DNA of 64,000 nt from 9FT-COMBO-48-23 sp964400675 (GTDB lineage: Bacteria > Chloroflexota > Dehalococcoidia > GIF9 > UBA5629): assembly GCA_964400675.1 (NCBI GenBank), contig CAYNVO010000011.1, forward strand, positions 1 through 64,000, given 5' to 3'. Below are positions 25,838 to 34,251 of this stretch, piece after piece. A program made the translations under genes and the position numbers. Position 1 is the first letter of the stretch. The number at the start of each line of letters is the position of its first letter. A model generated the notes under the pieces. It searched no databases and was not told the origin of the DNA. It saw only the letters and a program-made list of their open reading frames with translations.

Positions 25838-26911
25838 TTATTGTGGTTCGAGCGGTCTGGCTTCGGAGACGCCGGCCTGAGCAAATGTAGCCATCTGGCT
25901 CAGAGTTCTGACGGAGGCTTCAGCCAGTGAGATGCCCAGGACAGCGCCGGTGCCTTCGCCAAGTCGCATATTAAGATTTAGCAATGGTTTCAGTCCCAGA
26001 AACTGTAGCAGCAGCTCATGTCCTGCCTCTGCCGAGAGATGGGCGGAGATGAGGTAATCTCTGGCTTGTGGTGATAAGCCGATGGCGATGAGGGCGGCAG
26101 TCCCGGAGATGAAGCCGTCGATGACCACAGGGATTCTGTAGGCAGCGCCGGCAAGCATAACTCCAACCAGCCCGCCGATTTCGAAGCCGCCGACCTTGGA
26201 CAAGATGTCTATCGGGTCCTTGGGATTAGGCTTGTTAATCGATAGGGCTCTTTCTATGACCTTGATTTTATGGGCGAGCTGTTTATCGCCGATGCCGGTG
26301 CCCCGGCCGGTGATTTTCCTGGGCTGTTTGCCGCTGATGGCGGCGAAGATGGCGCTGCTGGCGGTGGTATTGCCGATGCCCATATCTCCAGCGCCGATGA
26401 TATCGACTCTCTTAGCCATCTCGGCTTCGACCGTCTGGATGCCGGCTTCTATGGCGTCAATGGCTTGCTGGCGTGTCATCGCCGGTCCCTGTGTTATGTT
26501 CTGGGTGCCGAAGTCTATCATTTTACATAATAACCCGGGCAGCGGTTGGAAGCCGCCTTTGACTCCCATATCTACTATTATAACCCGGGCGCCTATCTGT
26601 TCGGCCATGACATTTATGGCGGCACCGCCTTTGAGGAAGTTGAGGACCATCTGGCGGGTTACTTCCTGAGGATAGAGGCTGACCGTTTCGGCAGCGACGC
26701 CGTGGTCAGCAGCCATGATGATTATGGACTTATGTTCCAATTTAGGTGTGGCTTCGCCCTTGATTCCGGCAATTTGAATCGACAGCTCTTCCAACCTGCC
26801 CAGGCTGCCGTGCGGCTTGGTCAGACTGTTCTGGCGGCTCTGCGCAGCTGCCATCGCTGAGCTATCCAGCGGCTTGATTTCTTTAAGTATTGTGTCTAAG
26901 GAAGTGGTCAT
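25838..26911 (-). CDS. cobT: Nicotinate-nucleotide-dimethylbenzimidazole phosphoribosyltransferase
   Basis: A 357-residue CobT: SLGRLEELSIQIAGI near the N-terminus, IIMAADHGVAAE, DIIGAGDMGIGNTT, FEIGGLVGVMLAGA, and the catalytic-Glu motif MRLGEGTGAVLG near 320. It activates the lower-ligand base by transfer of ribose phosphate from nicotinate mononucleotide, making alpha-ribazole phosphate. ATG start with AAGGAG 8 bases upstream. No dedicated dimethylbenzimidazole synthesis gene is in the window, so the base may be scavenged or made elsewhere. Full length. Confidence 0.96.
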   Translation of the reverse strand: MTTSLDTILKEIKPLDSSAMAAAQSRQNSLTKPHGSLGRLEELSIQIAGIKGEATPKLEHKSIIIMAADHGVAAETVSLYPQEVTRQMVLNFLKGGAAINVMAEQIGARVIIVDMGVKGGFQPLPGLLCKMIDFGTQNITQGPAMTRQQAIDAIEAGIQTVEAEMAKRVDIIGAGDMGIGNTTASSAIFAAISGKQPRKITGRGTGIGDKQLAHKIKVIERALSINKPNPKDPIDILSKVGGFEIGGLVGVMLAGAAYRIPVVIDGFISGTAALIAIGLSPQARDYLISAHLSAEAGHELLLQFLGLKPLLNLNMRLGEGTGAVLGISLAEASVRTLSQMATFAQAGVSEARPLEPQ

Positions 26912-26930
26912 TGTTTAAGCTCCTTGCCTG

Positions 26931-27455
26931 TTAATATTCGATGCCGCGCCTGGCATCTGTACCCTCGGTGAGGGGATGTTTAATCATGAGCATTTCGGTG
27001 ACTAAATCAGCCCGCTGTATTATCTCCGGTGGCGCCTTCCGACCGGTCAGAACCAGTTCAACTGAGGCAGGCTTTGAATCAAGTATGTCCAGCACCTGCT
27101 TGACGGTTATCAAGCCCTGGCTGATGGCGATAAAAATCTCGTCGAGTATGACCATGTCATACTTCCCGCTGAGTATCTCTTGCTCGGCGTAGGCTAATGT
27201 TTGATGAGCCTCCTGGCTTGATTGCTCCTTGGATTTTTTAAAGCTATCGCCGACGCTTATCTGGACTATCTCGAAGGGGTTGTACTGCTTTACGAAGAAA
27301 TGCTCGCCGCAGGGTAGCCCTTTTAAGAACTGGATGAAGGTCACCTTCATACCCTGTCCCGCGGCTCTCATCGCCAGACCTAGAGCGGCAGTGGTCTTGC
27401 CTTTACCGTCGCCGGTGTAAACATGGACAAGACCTTTGGAGTTTTTTTCAACCAT
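26931..27455 (-). CDS. cobO: Cob(I)alamin adenosyltransferase (CobA/CobO/BtuR type)
   Basis: A 174-residue CobO. HVYTGDGKGKTTAALGLAMR is the P-loop region (about 10-29), FIQFLKG and YDMVILDEI (about 98-106) are the next conserved blocks, and VELVLTGR and ADLVTEM complete the family pattern. It transfers the 5'-deoxyadenosyl group from ATP to cob(I)inamide or cob(I)alamin. ATG start with GGGGAGG upstream, overlapping the end of cobQ by 8 bases, hence translational coupling. Slightly shorter than the enterobacterial form (about 196), lacking only N-terminal residues. Confidence 0.95.
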   Translation of the reverse strand: MVEKNSKGLVHVYTGDGKGKTTAALGLAMRAAGQGMKVTFIQFLKGLPCGEHFFVKQYNPFEIVQISVGDSFKKSKEQSSQEAHQTLAYAEQEILSGKYDMVILDEIFIAISQGLITVKQVLDILDSKPASVELVLTGRKAPPEIIQRADLVTEMLMIKHPLTEGTDARRGIEY

Positions 27456-28965
27456 GATTCCTCCCCAGAGCGATTTTATAGACCTGTGACATATCGAGGT
27501 TGCTCCTGATTATATCGGCTAGTTTATCATATATTTCCTGTTTGTTTATCGATACTGTTGGGGCTTCGGGCAATCTCCTGAGCTGTCGCAGCCTGCTCAG
27601 AAGTCGGCGTGTGAATTCGCCATTGTGAAATAAGCCGTGGATGTAGGTGCCAAATATAAGTCCGTTGCTGCCGACAATGCCATCGAAGTAATCGACTTTA
27701 CCCTGTGGCGTTTCGAAGACCTGGAGTATCGGCTGGCAGCGCTGGCTTCTGGTCTGCCCCATATGAATCTCGTAGCCAGTGACCTCCATGCCTTTAAGCC
27801 CTTTCAGCAAGCCTTTGTCGGCATAAACACGGGCTTTAACCTGTGTGGTCGTTTTGTCATTGTGAAAGATGGTTGTGCTATTGAGCAAGCCAAGCCCATT
27901 GATGCTGTCGTGCCTGGATTCGACTTTATCAGGGTCATGTATGCTTTTACCCAGCATCTGGTAGCCGCCGCAAATACCTATTACCGGGATGCCTGACTGT
28001 GCCAGGTGGACAATAGCCTGTGCCAGCCCTTGTTGTTGCAATTTAATTAAATCGGCGATGGTGCTTTTGGTTCCGGGCAGAATGAGCAGGTCTGGACTGC
28101 CCAACTCAGGTACAGTGCTCACATAGCGGACGGCACAGCCCTGCTCTTCAAGCGGGTCGAAATCGTCGTAGTTGGAGATATGGGGCAGGCGTATAACAGC
28201 CACATCGACAGTGCCGTTAGCCGAGTCTGTTTGTCTTTCGTCGAGATAGACCGAGTCCTCTTGAGCGATACCCATGTCGCGAAAATAGGGAATGACTCCC
28301 AGAACAGGTTTGCCGGTGCGTTTCTCCAGGATATCCAGCCCTGGCTTCAGCAGTTGGAGGTCACCGCGAAATTTGTTGATGATGAAGCCTTTGATAAGGT
28401 CGCGCTCTTGGCTGGTCAGCAGTTCCAGCGTGCCGATGATTGAAGCGAAAACGCCGCCGCGGTCAATATCGCCTACCAGCAGAACGGGAGCATTTACCAT
28501 TCCGGCTATTCTCATATTGACTATTTCTCTGTCTTTGAGGTTTATTTCTGCCGGGCTGCCAGCTCCTTCAATAACCACGATATCATAGGTAGACAGTAGA
28601 TGACCTAGAGAGTTCTTGATTATCTTCAGCAGGTTGGGGGTATAGCTGTAATATTGACTGGCCTCCATGTTTTTAGCCACTTTCCCTAAAACGATTACCT
28701 GTGAGCGGTTATCGGCTTCGGGTTTAAGCAGCACAGGATTCATATGGACGGAAGGCTCGATGCCGGCTGCCTCAGCCTGTACTGCCTGAGCACGTCCGAT
28801 TTCACCGCCTTCCCTGGTAACGAAGGAATTTAAAGCCATGTTCTGTGCTTTGAACGGGGCGACTTTGAGGCCGTCTTGCCGGAAAATTCGGCATAATCCG
28901 GCTGTGATTACGCTCTTACCTGCAGATGAAGCTGTGCCCTGTATCATCAGGGTTTTAGCCGGCAT
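27448..28965 (-). CDS. cobQ: Cobyric acid synthase (CobQ/CbiP)
   Basis: A 505-residue full-length CobQ. The N-terminal ATPase domain shows IQGTASSAGKSVITAGLCRI and NMALNSFVT. The C-terminal class-I-like glutamine amidotransferase domain shows LPGTKSTIADL and GICGGYQMLG with the nucleophilic Cys (about 339), and the histidine near GTYIHGLFHN. It amidates four carboxylates of adenosylcobyrinic acid a,c-diamide to give cobyric acid. It overlaps cobD by 11 bases at its start and cobO by 8 bases at its end. The presence of this step shows that the operon can take precursors earlier than cobinamide. Confidence 0.96.
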   Translation of the reverse strand: MPAKTLMIQGTASSAGKSVITAGLCRIFRQDGLKVAPFKAQNMALNSFVTREGGEIGRAQAVQAEAAGIEPSVHMNPVLLKPEADNRSQVIVLGKVAKNMEASQYYSYTPNLLKIIKNSLGHLLSTYDIVVIEGAGSPAEINLKDREIVNMRIAGMVNAPVLLVGDIDRGGVFASIIGTLELLTSQERDLIKGFIINKFRGDLQLLKPGLDILEKRTGKPVLGVIPYFRDMGIAQEDSVYLDERQTDSANGTVDVAVIRLPHISNYDDFDPLEEQGCAVRYVSTVPELGSPDLLILPGTKSTIADLIKLQQQGLAQAIVHLAQSGIPVIGICGGYQMLGKSIHDPDKVESRHDSINGLGLLNSTTIFHNDKTTTQVKARVYADKGLLKGLKGMEVTGYEIHMGQTRSQRCQPILQVFETPQGKVDYFDGIVGSNGLIFGTYIHGLFHNGEFTRRLLSRLRQLRRLPEAPTVSINKQEIYDKLADIIRSNLDMSQVYKIALGRNHG

Positions 28966-30052
28966 GGCTTATGACTCCAATTTCTTTTACAGCCTCGATT
29001 AGCTTCTGGCATTCGGGCAGGGTGCGTGGTGCCAGGCGTATGTACTGGGGCAAACCGAAAGAGGTACAGTCACGAACTAATATGCCTTTCTTTAATATGG
29101 CTTGCCTGAAGGCTGTGGCATTGCCGACTCTGACCAGGAAGAAATTGGTCTGCGATGGTAGCGGCGATAGTCCAATGCCCTCCAGTTCTTTTATCAGGAA
29201 ATCTTTGGCTGCACGGATGTTGTTATGACACTCCTCAAGATAATTATCAGCATTTAAGGCAAAGACGCCGGCTTCCTGTGCCGGGGCATTGACGTTCCAT
29301 GGCGGGCGGACACGTTTCAGAACGGAAATGATTGGCTCGGCGGCTATAGCGTAGCCGAGGCGCAGTCCGGCCAGGGCATAGTCCTTGGTCATTGAACGGA
29401 GGATAATTAAATTATTATGGTCTATTAAATCCAGAGATGTCCAGGCGTTCTGGGTGAAGGCGATGTAGGCTTCATCGAGTATGACCAGGCTGTCCTGCGT
29501 ACTTGACATAATCTGTATAAATTTTCCTTTGGACATGTATTGCCCGGTAGGGTTATTGGGGTTACACAGAAAAACGGCTTTAGGTCGGTGCTTCTGGAGT
29601 AAGTTTGCAAATTCCTTTATATCCGGCTGGAAATTCGGCTCCTTGAGGACTGGCTGTTTCAATACGCAGGCATTGGCGAGGTGGCAGGCAGTTTCGTATT
29701 CACCATAGGTCGGTTGCGGAATAAGGACTAAGTCATCGGAGTCCAGGTAGGCAGTAGTTACAAGCCTGATTAGCTCGGTGGAACCGCTGCCTATGATTAG
29801 CCTGTCTTGAGATATATTTAGCTTTTGAGCCAGCAACTGCTTTAATTCACCGGCTTCGGTGTCAGGATAGCATGCTATCGATGTATCGGCTAAAGCTTCT
29901 TTTATGCCGGGTGGTGGCCCGAATGGATTACAGCTAACGCTGAAGTCGAGCACGGTCTCTGATGAGATACCAAGCCTGGCTAACTCTTCATGGTCTATGC
30001 CGCCGTGAACGCAGGGTGAGATCTTATTTATAGCTGGTCTAGGTAACAACAA
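28955..30052 (-). CDS. cobD: Threonine-phosphate decarboxylase (CobD, PLP-dependent)
   Basis: A 365-residue fold-type I PLP protein related to histidinol-phosphate aminotransferase. HGGIDHEELARLGIS and DFSVSCNPFGPPPG near the start are typical of CobD, as are NPNNPTGQY, VILDEAYIAF, and the PLP-lysine motif SMTKDYALAGLRLGYA (about 226-241). It makes (R)-1-amino-2-propanol phosphate, the linker that CbiB attaches. TTG start at 30052 with GAGGTGAT upstream, inside the end of cbiB (14-base overlap). Its place between cbiB and cobQ supports CobD rather than a HisC role. Confidence 0.92.
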   Translation of the reverse strand: MLLPRPAINKISPCVHGGIDHEELARLGISSETVLDFSVSCNPFGPPPGIKEALADTSIACYPDTEAGELKQLLAQKLNISQDRLIIGSGSTELIRLVTTAYLDSDDLVLIPQPTYGEYETACHLANACVLKQPVLKEPNFQPDIKEFANLLQKHRPKAVFLCNPNNPTGQYMSKGKFIQIMSSTQDSLVILDEAYIAFTQNAWTSLDLIDHNNLIILRSMTKDYALAGLRLGYAIAAEPIISVLKRVRPPWNVNAPAQEAGVFALNADNYLEECHNNIRAAKDFLIKELEGIGLSPLPSQTNFFLVRVGNATAFRQAILKKGILVRDCTSFGLPQYIRLAPRTLPECQKLIEAVKEIGVISHAG

Positions 30053-30968
30053 AATATATCACCTCGGCAAAGATAGATATCAGGCACCAGATAATGGCTG
30101 TTACAAAAATGATTTGTCGAGAAGCGTTAATCGTGTCAAGTGATAGCGGGTACTGGTTATCACCAAGTCGGTAATTGTCGATTTTTTCCAGTTGTATTCC
30201 CAGGGCACCGGCGATGGCGCTCATCGTCCAGCCGGCGTTGGGACTTTCTGTTTTTTTGTGGTCGCGAATCATGATGTGCCAGGCTTGCGAGGCATTTTTT
30301 CGGCATATAAGAGAAGCCACCACTATTATCAGGGAGGCAATCCGTGCCGGGATGAAATTAACGATATCGTCCAGTCTAGCGGCAAACTTGCCCAGATATT
30401 CCCATTGCCCATGGTACCCCACCATAGAATCGAAGGTGTTTATTACACGGTAACCTATGGCTCCGGGCACGCCGAAGAGGAAAAAGTAAAATAGAGGGGC
30501 TACAAAACTATCGCATATATTTTCGGCTGCTGATTCTACTGTGGCTGATATAACCTGCTTCTTGTCGAGTTTGGTAGTGTCACGGCTGACCAGAGATTGC
30601 AAGCGCAGGCGTGCCTGGTCCAAATTATTTTTAGCTATAAGCTTTTTAACTGTGTCAATGGCTTGCCTGAGTCCGCGTAAGGAAAAACTGAATTTCAGCA
30701 AGAACCCGGCGATAATGACGTAAACTATGAGATTAAACTCACTCAGGAGGGATAGCAGAAAGTAAATGGCGGTGACAGTCAGCCCAAGCGTTATTAAAAC
30801 CATGCCGATGCCGTAGGTAAGCTGCCGGGCCCTGTCTTTTTTTGGAGCCAGCTTTGTCTCCAGAGAAATTAGTTTGCCCATCCAGGCTATGGGATGCCAG
30901 GTGTTTGATGGCTCACCAAGGATAAGGTCAAGGGCAAGAGCTATGAGCAGGATTATTACTATTTCCAT
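30039..30968 (-). CDS. cbiB: Adenosylcobinamide-phosphate synthase
   Basis: A 309-residue membrane protein of the CbiB family (called CobD in some species). LILGEPSNTWHPIAWMGKLI near the N-terminus, LVSRDTTKLDKKQVISATVE, ESAAENICDSFVAPLFYF, and YRVINTFDSMVGY are all diagnostic, as is SPNAGWTMSAIAGAL near residue 245. It links cobyric acid to aminopropanol phosphate. About five or six hydrophobic helices. ATG start, 15 bases after btuD. Full length. Confidence 0.95.
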   Translation of the reverse strand: MEIVIILLIALALDLILGEPSNTWHPIAWMGKLISLETKLAPKKDRARQLTYGIGMVLITLGLTVTAIYFLLSLLSEFNLIVYVIIAGFLLKFSFSLRGLRQAIDTVKKLIAKNNLDQARLRLQSLVSRDTTKLDKKQVISATVESAAENICDSFVAPLFYFFLFGVPGAIGYRVINTFDSMVGYHGQWEYLGKFAARLDDIVNFIPARIASLIIVVASLICRKNASQAWHIMIRDHKKTESPNAGWTMSAIAGALGIQLEKIDNYRLGDNQYPLSLDTINASRQIIFVTAIIWCLISIFAEVIYFVVT

Positions 30969-30982
30969 GATTTTTCAAGCAC

Positions 30983-31771
30983 TTATTTATCTTTGTCAGA
31001 CACGATAAGGGTGGCGGGCAAATCATTAATCGGGTGGGGATAGACGTAGACTTCGGCTCCGTAAACCTCCTTGATAGTTTTTGCATTTATCACCGATTCA
31101 GGAGTTCCGTGGCAGTAAACTCTTCCATCACTAAGCATTATCAGGCGGTCGCAATACTGAGATGCCAGGTTCAGGTCATGAAGCGTCACCACAACAATTA
31201 GCCCTTGCTCTCGACATAACTGGCGGGCTAAATCCAGGGTTTCTATCTGATAATTAATATCTAAATTGGCGGTGGGTTCATCCATAAGTATTATTTTTGG
31301 TTCCTGAGCTAAGGCGCGGGCAATGGTCAGGCGTTGTCTTTCGCCTCCTGACAGCTCGCCCACCCTGCGTTCAGCATAAGCAAGCGTTTGGGTCGCTTTC
31401 ATGGTCTTTTGTACTATAGCCAGGTCATGTTCTCCTTCATAGCGCAGTAGCCCTAGATGCGGAGTGCGCCCCATAAGCACCACCTCTAGGGCAGTGAATA
31501 GTTCAGGTAAGGTTGGATTTTGAGGGACAACAGCCACCAGTTGAGCTAAATCCCGGTGACTCATGTCGGCTATGTTCTTGCCATCGAGGAAGATGTGTCC
31601 TGAGCTCGGCTTAATCAGTTGGGTTATTCCTTTGATTACCGTTGATTTGCCGGAACCGTTAGGACCTATGATGCCCAGCATTTCTCCAGGCTTAGCTTCA
31701 AGGCTGATGTTATGGAGCACTGTTTGCTTGTTATAGCCCAGGCTGACGTTATCCAAGCGCAGTTTGAACAT
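30983..31771 (-). CDS. btuD: Corrinoid ABC transporter ATP-binding protein
   Basis: A 262-residue ABC ATPase of the FecE/BtuD class: Walker A GPNGSGKST (about 36-44), Q-loop VAVVPQNP, signature LSGGERQR (about 138-145), Walker B IILMDEPTANLD, and the switch His in VVTLHDLN. It energises corrinoid uptake with BtuC and BtuF. It begins immediately after the btuC stop codon. Iron-siderophore transporters look the same in sequence; the B12 riboswitch and cobalamin neighbours decide the assignment. Confidence 0.92.
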   Translation of the reverse strand: MFKLRLDNVSLGYNKQTVLHNISLEAKPGEMLGIIGPNGSGKSTVIKGITQLIKPSSGHIFLDGKNIADMSHRDLAQLVAVVPQNPTLPELFTALEVVLMGRTPHLGLLRYEGEHDLAIVQKTMKATQTLAYAERRVGELSGGERQRLTIARALAQEPKIILMDEPTANLDINYQIETLDLARQLCREQGLIVVVTLHDLNLASQYCDRLIMLSDGRVYCHGTPESVINAKTIKEVYGAEVYVYPHPINDLPATLIVSDKDK

Positions 31772-32851
31772 TTAGAATATTGCCCTCTTTTTTTGTCGCA
31801 GCAGATAAAGAAAGAAAGGAGCACCTATAAAGGCGGTTATTACGCCTACTGGTATCTCTGTAGGCGCCAGCATGGTTCGGGCGGCGGTATCAGCTAGAAT
31901 TAAAAAAATAGCTCCGGCGAAGGTGGCTAAAGGCAGGAGGAAACGGTGGTCTGGACCCCAGATAAGCCGAACAGCATGTGGGACGATGATGCCGACAAAG
32001 CCGATGATGCCACAGAAACAGACCGCAGCGGCGGTTATCAAGGTTGCAGCCCCGAGCAAAGTCAGCTTGACCTGTTCCACGTTGATGCCCAGCTGTTGGG
32101 CTTGTTCTTCGTCGAGCTGCATTACGTTTAAAGGTCGGGCATGAAGCCAGATGACTATTGTGCCGATGAGTATATAAGGTGCCACCATGCCTACCTGCCA
32201 CCAACTGGTCAGGGAGAATGTGCCCAGCAGCCAGGAGATTATGCCGTGCAATTTGTCTCCCGATGCAATCATCAGGTAAGAAGTGATTGCAGCCAGGAAA
32301 GCGCCCAGGGCTACACCGGCTAGGATAAGGGTTGTCATAGGCAGGGTTTTACCGACTCTGGCTATGTAATAAACTACAGCTACGGCTGTAATAGCACCAG
32401 TGAATGCCAGTAATGGAATGCTGGCAGCTTGCCAGGCTATGGGTAGCATGAAACCGATGACGGCTCCTAATGCTGCACCCTGGGCGACGCCAATGAGGTA
32501 TGGGTCAGCCAGTGGATTGCGGAAAAGTCCCTGGTATGTGGTACCGGCCACGGCTAATGCGGCACCGACTAGTCCGGCTAGAAGCAACCGGGGCAGGCGT
32601 ATGTCAAAAATGATTGTTTCTATATTGCTTGGCCAGGTTGCCTGGATATGGACGAACGGTAGTTTGTCTAATAGAACGTCGCATACCTTATCGAAGGGAA
32701 TGTCAGTGCTGCCTACGGCTAAAGTCGCTATAAGTACTATTCCTAGAAGTATGACCAGTCCGACTATGGCATAAATTCGGCTACGCCAGTGGATTGGGTA
32801 AATGGCTGCAGTTTCTGATATGCTCGAATTCTTAAACAATTCTAATGCCAT
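31772..32851 (-). CDS. btuC: Corrinoid ABC transporter permease (FecCD family)
   Basis: A 359-residue polytopic permease. LRLPRLLLAGLVGAALAVAG followed by GTTYQGLFRNPLADPYLIGV is the FecCD signature, and LGAATLITAAAVCFCGIIGF and GIIVPHAVRLIWGPDHR near the C-terminus are also typical. About ten transmembrane helices. It forms the membrane channel of the B12 importer. ATG start, 54 bases after btuF. Full length, with an N-terminal hydrophilic extension of about 25 residues. Confidence 0.93.
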   Translation of the reverse strand: MALELFKNSSISETAAIYPIHWRSRIYAIVGLVILLGIVLIATLAVGSTDIPFDKVCDVLLDKLPFVHIQATWPSNIETIIFDIRLPRLLLAGLVGAALAVAGTTYQGLFRNPLADPYLIGVAQGAALGAVIGFMLPIAWQAASIPLLAFTGAITAVAVVYYIARVGKTLPMTTLILAGVALGAFLAAITSYLMIASGDKLHGIISWLLGTFSLTSWWQVGMVAPYILIGTIVIWLHARPLNVMQLDEEQAQQLGINVEQVKLTLLGAATLITAAAVCFCGIIGFVGIIVPHAVRLIWGPDHRFLLPLATFAGAIFLILADTAARTMLAPTEIPVGVITAFIGAPFFLYLLRQKKRAIF

Positions 32852-32905
32852 TCTTGTTCAGCCTTTACACCTCTAGCACTGATGTACATGCTTGTTTCTT
32901 TTCGG

Positions 32906-33820
32906 CTATTTGAAGAGTTCAGGGTGAATGAAGCAGGCCATTTGTTCCAGGGCTTCTACTATTCTGGGACCTGGGCGGTGTATCAGGTCGCCATCGATTT
33001 TATATATCCTGTCATTTAGCAGCGCCTGTGTATTTTTCAACCTGGTCTCAGTCTGTACATATTGCCAGGGCAGGTCTTCTCCAGTCCCCATGCCAACGGA
33101 GGCTACTATTACCTGTGGGTCTCTGTAAATGACCGTCTCCAGGTCGATTGTCTTGTCGCCAGAGATATCAGAGGCGATGTTTTGTCCACCGGCACTGCGG
33201 ATTACATCATCAGCCAAAGTTCCTGTGCCGGCGGTCATCAGTGGGTCATGCCAGGTGACATAAAATACTCTCGGTTTTTGTTTTGAGGATAAGGTTTCTG
33301 TTTTGTCAGTTATAACTTCAATCCTTGACCTTAAGCTGCTGACCATCTCCGTAGCCTGTTTATTTTGTCCGGTGATTTTACCTACCAATGTTATGCTGTC
33401 CAGCACTTCAAGCAGGGAAGTTGGTGTTAGAGCCACAACTGTCAGTCCAAGTTCTTCCAGGGCAGGTATGACTGTTTTGCTGTGAATATTGGTTGCCAGC
33501 ACCAGGTCCGGCTCAAGTGAGACAACCTTTTCTATGTCGACAGTGCTGAACCCCCCCACTTTAAGTTTAGTTGTAGCCGCCTGAGGATAATTACAATACT
33601 CAGTAACTCCGACCACTTTATCGCCCAGGCCGAGAGCGAACAAGATTTCGGTATTGCTCGGTGATAGAGAGATTATTCGTTGGGGTGTTTTTTCGATTGC
33701 TACGCTTCTGCCAAGGCCGTCAACTATATTGCCCGGCGTAGATTGTGCAGCACAACTGGGGCAAAGAAGAAATGCTAGTGCTAACAGGATAAGGAAGTAT
33801 TTTGGGCTATGTTGGCTCAT
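32906..33820 (-). CDS. btuF: Corrinoid ABC transporter substrate-binding protein
   Basis: A 304-residue class III substrate-binding protein (PF01497): RIISLSPSNTEILFALGLGD, VGVTEYCNYP, and VSLEPDLVLATN. The N-terminus is an export signal (YFLILLALAFLLCPSCAAQS). The Cys after PS could be lipidated, though the lipobox is imperfect. ATG 33820 is chosen because AAAGGAG lies 6 bases upstream; the longer frame from 33871 would run into the riboswitch terminator. It captures corrinoids outside the membrane for BtuC/BtuD. First gene of the riboswitch-controlled operon. Confidence 0.9.
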   Translation of the reverse strand: MSQHSPKYFLILLALAFLLCPSCAAQSTPGNIVDGLGRSVAIEKTPQRIISLSPSNTEILFALGLGDKVVGVTEYCNYPQAATTKLKVGGFSTVDIEKVVSLEPDLVLATNIHSKTVIPALEELGLTVVALTPTSLLEVLDSITLVGKITGQNKQATEMVSSLRSRIEVITDKTETLSSKQKPRVFYVTWHDPLMTAGTGTLADDVIRSAGGQNIASDISGDKTIDLETVIYRDPQVIVASVGMGTGEDLPWQYVQTETRLKNTQALLNDRIYKIDGDLIHRPGPRIVEALEQMACFIHPELFK

Positions 33821-33845
33821 TATTTTTCTCCTTTGCGTCAATCGC

Positions 33846-33882
33846 AAATTAAAATCCCCATGCTCCAACAAGCAAGGGGATT
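33846..33882 (-). terminator. Riboswitch-controlled intrinsic terminator upstream of btuF
   Basis: On the minus strand AATCCCC and GGGGATT form a stem reinforced by TGCT/AGCA around a TGTTGG loop (33853-33882), followed by TTAATTT. Just upstream, GGGATT (33888-33907 region) can pair with the same AATCCC, giving a mutually exclusive antiterminator. Confidence 0.65.
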
Positions 33883-33904
33883 AATTCTAAATAATAAATC
33901 CCAC

Positions 33905-34045
33905 CCCCTTACTCCGCGGAGGTAGCCATACCTAGTAGGGTCGATGTTCTGACTATTACAGCAGGCGGGACTGTGCCGGGATTTCACCGGCTTGCATTCC
34001 AATTAAGCCCAAGATTGCCCCTGGGCACCCTACCGCAGCTATTAA
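33905..34045 (-). promoter_or_regulatory. Cobalamin riboswitch
   Basis: Read on the minus strand, the leader has a GTAGGGT / ACCCTAC closing stem (34027-34033 with 33935-33941). Inside it lies the highly conserved core GCCGGTGAAATCCCGGC (33975-33991) directly followed by ACAGTCCCGCC and CTGTAA. These are the invariant parts of the B12 aptamer. The downstream GGTATGGCTACC hairpin is a plausible partner for the loop-loop contact. It lies 100-odd bases upstream of btuF and would shut down the whole uptake/salvage operon when cobalamin is plentiful. Confidence 0.92.
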
Positions 34046-34055
34046 GTTTGTTAAC

Positions 34056-34084
34056 AGAATACCTGGAAATCGGTATAAAGTCAA
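34056..34084 (-). promoter_or_regulatory. Promoter of the cobalamin operon
   Basis: Minus-strand -35 TTGACT (34079-34084) and -10 TATTCT (34056-34061) with 17 bases between. Transcription would start near 34048, just ahead of the riboswitch. Confidence 0.7.
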
Positions 34085-34200
34085 TAGAGCCAATATATCG
34101 AATGAGCCGGGCATACTACAAATCACCTTTCCTGATTGCCGGCTAGTTGCTTTCTGCTGATTTAGAATAAATCTTGATTGATGTATTACTGGCAACCTAC

Positions 34201-34229
34201 TTGACAAAGATCCGTCGTTCCTTTATTTT
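34201..34229 (+). promoter_or_regulatory. Promoter of the sensor-kinase operon
   Basis: A perfect -35 TTGACA (34201-34206), a 17-base spacer and -10 TATTTT (34224-34229). The predicted start near 34236 excludes the TTG at 34237 as initiator and supports ATG 34252. Confidence 0.55.
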
Positions 34230-34251
34230 ATGAGTATTGAGGTACGAAGAG

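Noticed and set aside
26270..26860. Plus-strand frames opposite cobT
   Set aside because: Third-position G/C bias of cobT creates open antisense frames; the cobT motifs on the minus strand are decisive.
33821..33871. Longer start for btuF
   Set aside because: It would begin within the riboswitch terminator; ATG 33820 has a well-placed AAAGGAG and an immediate signal peptide.
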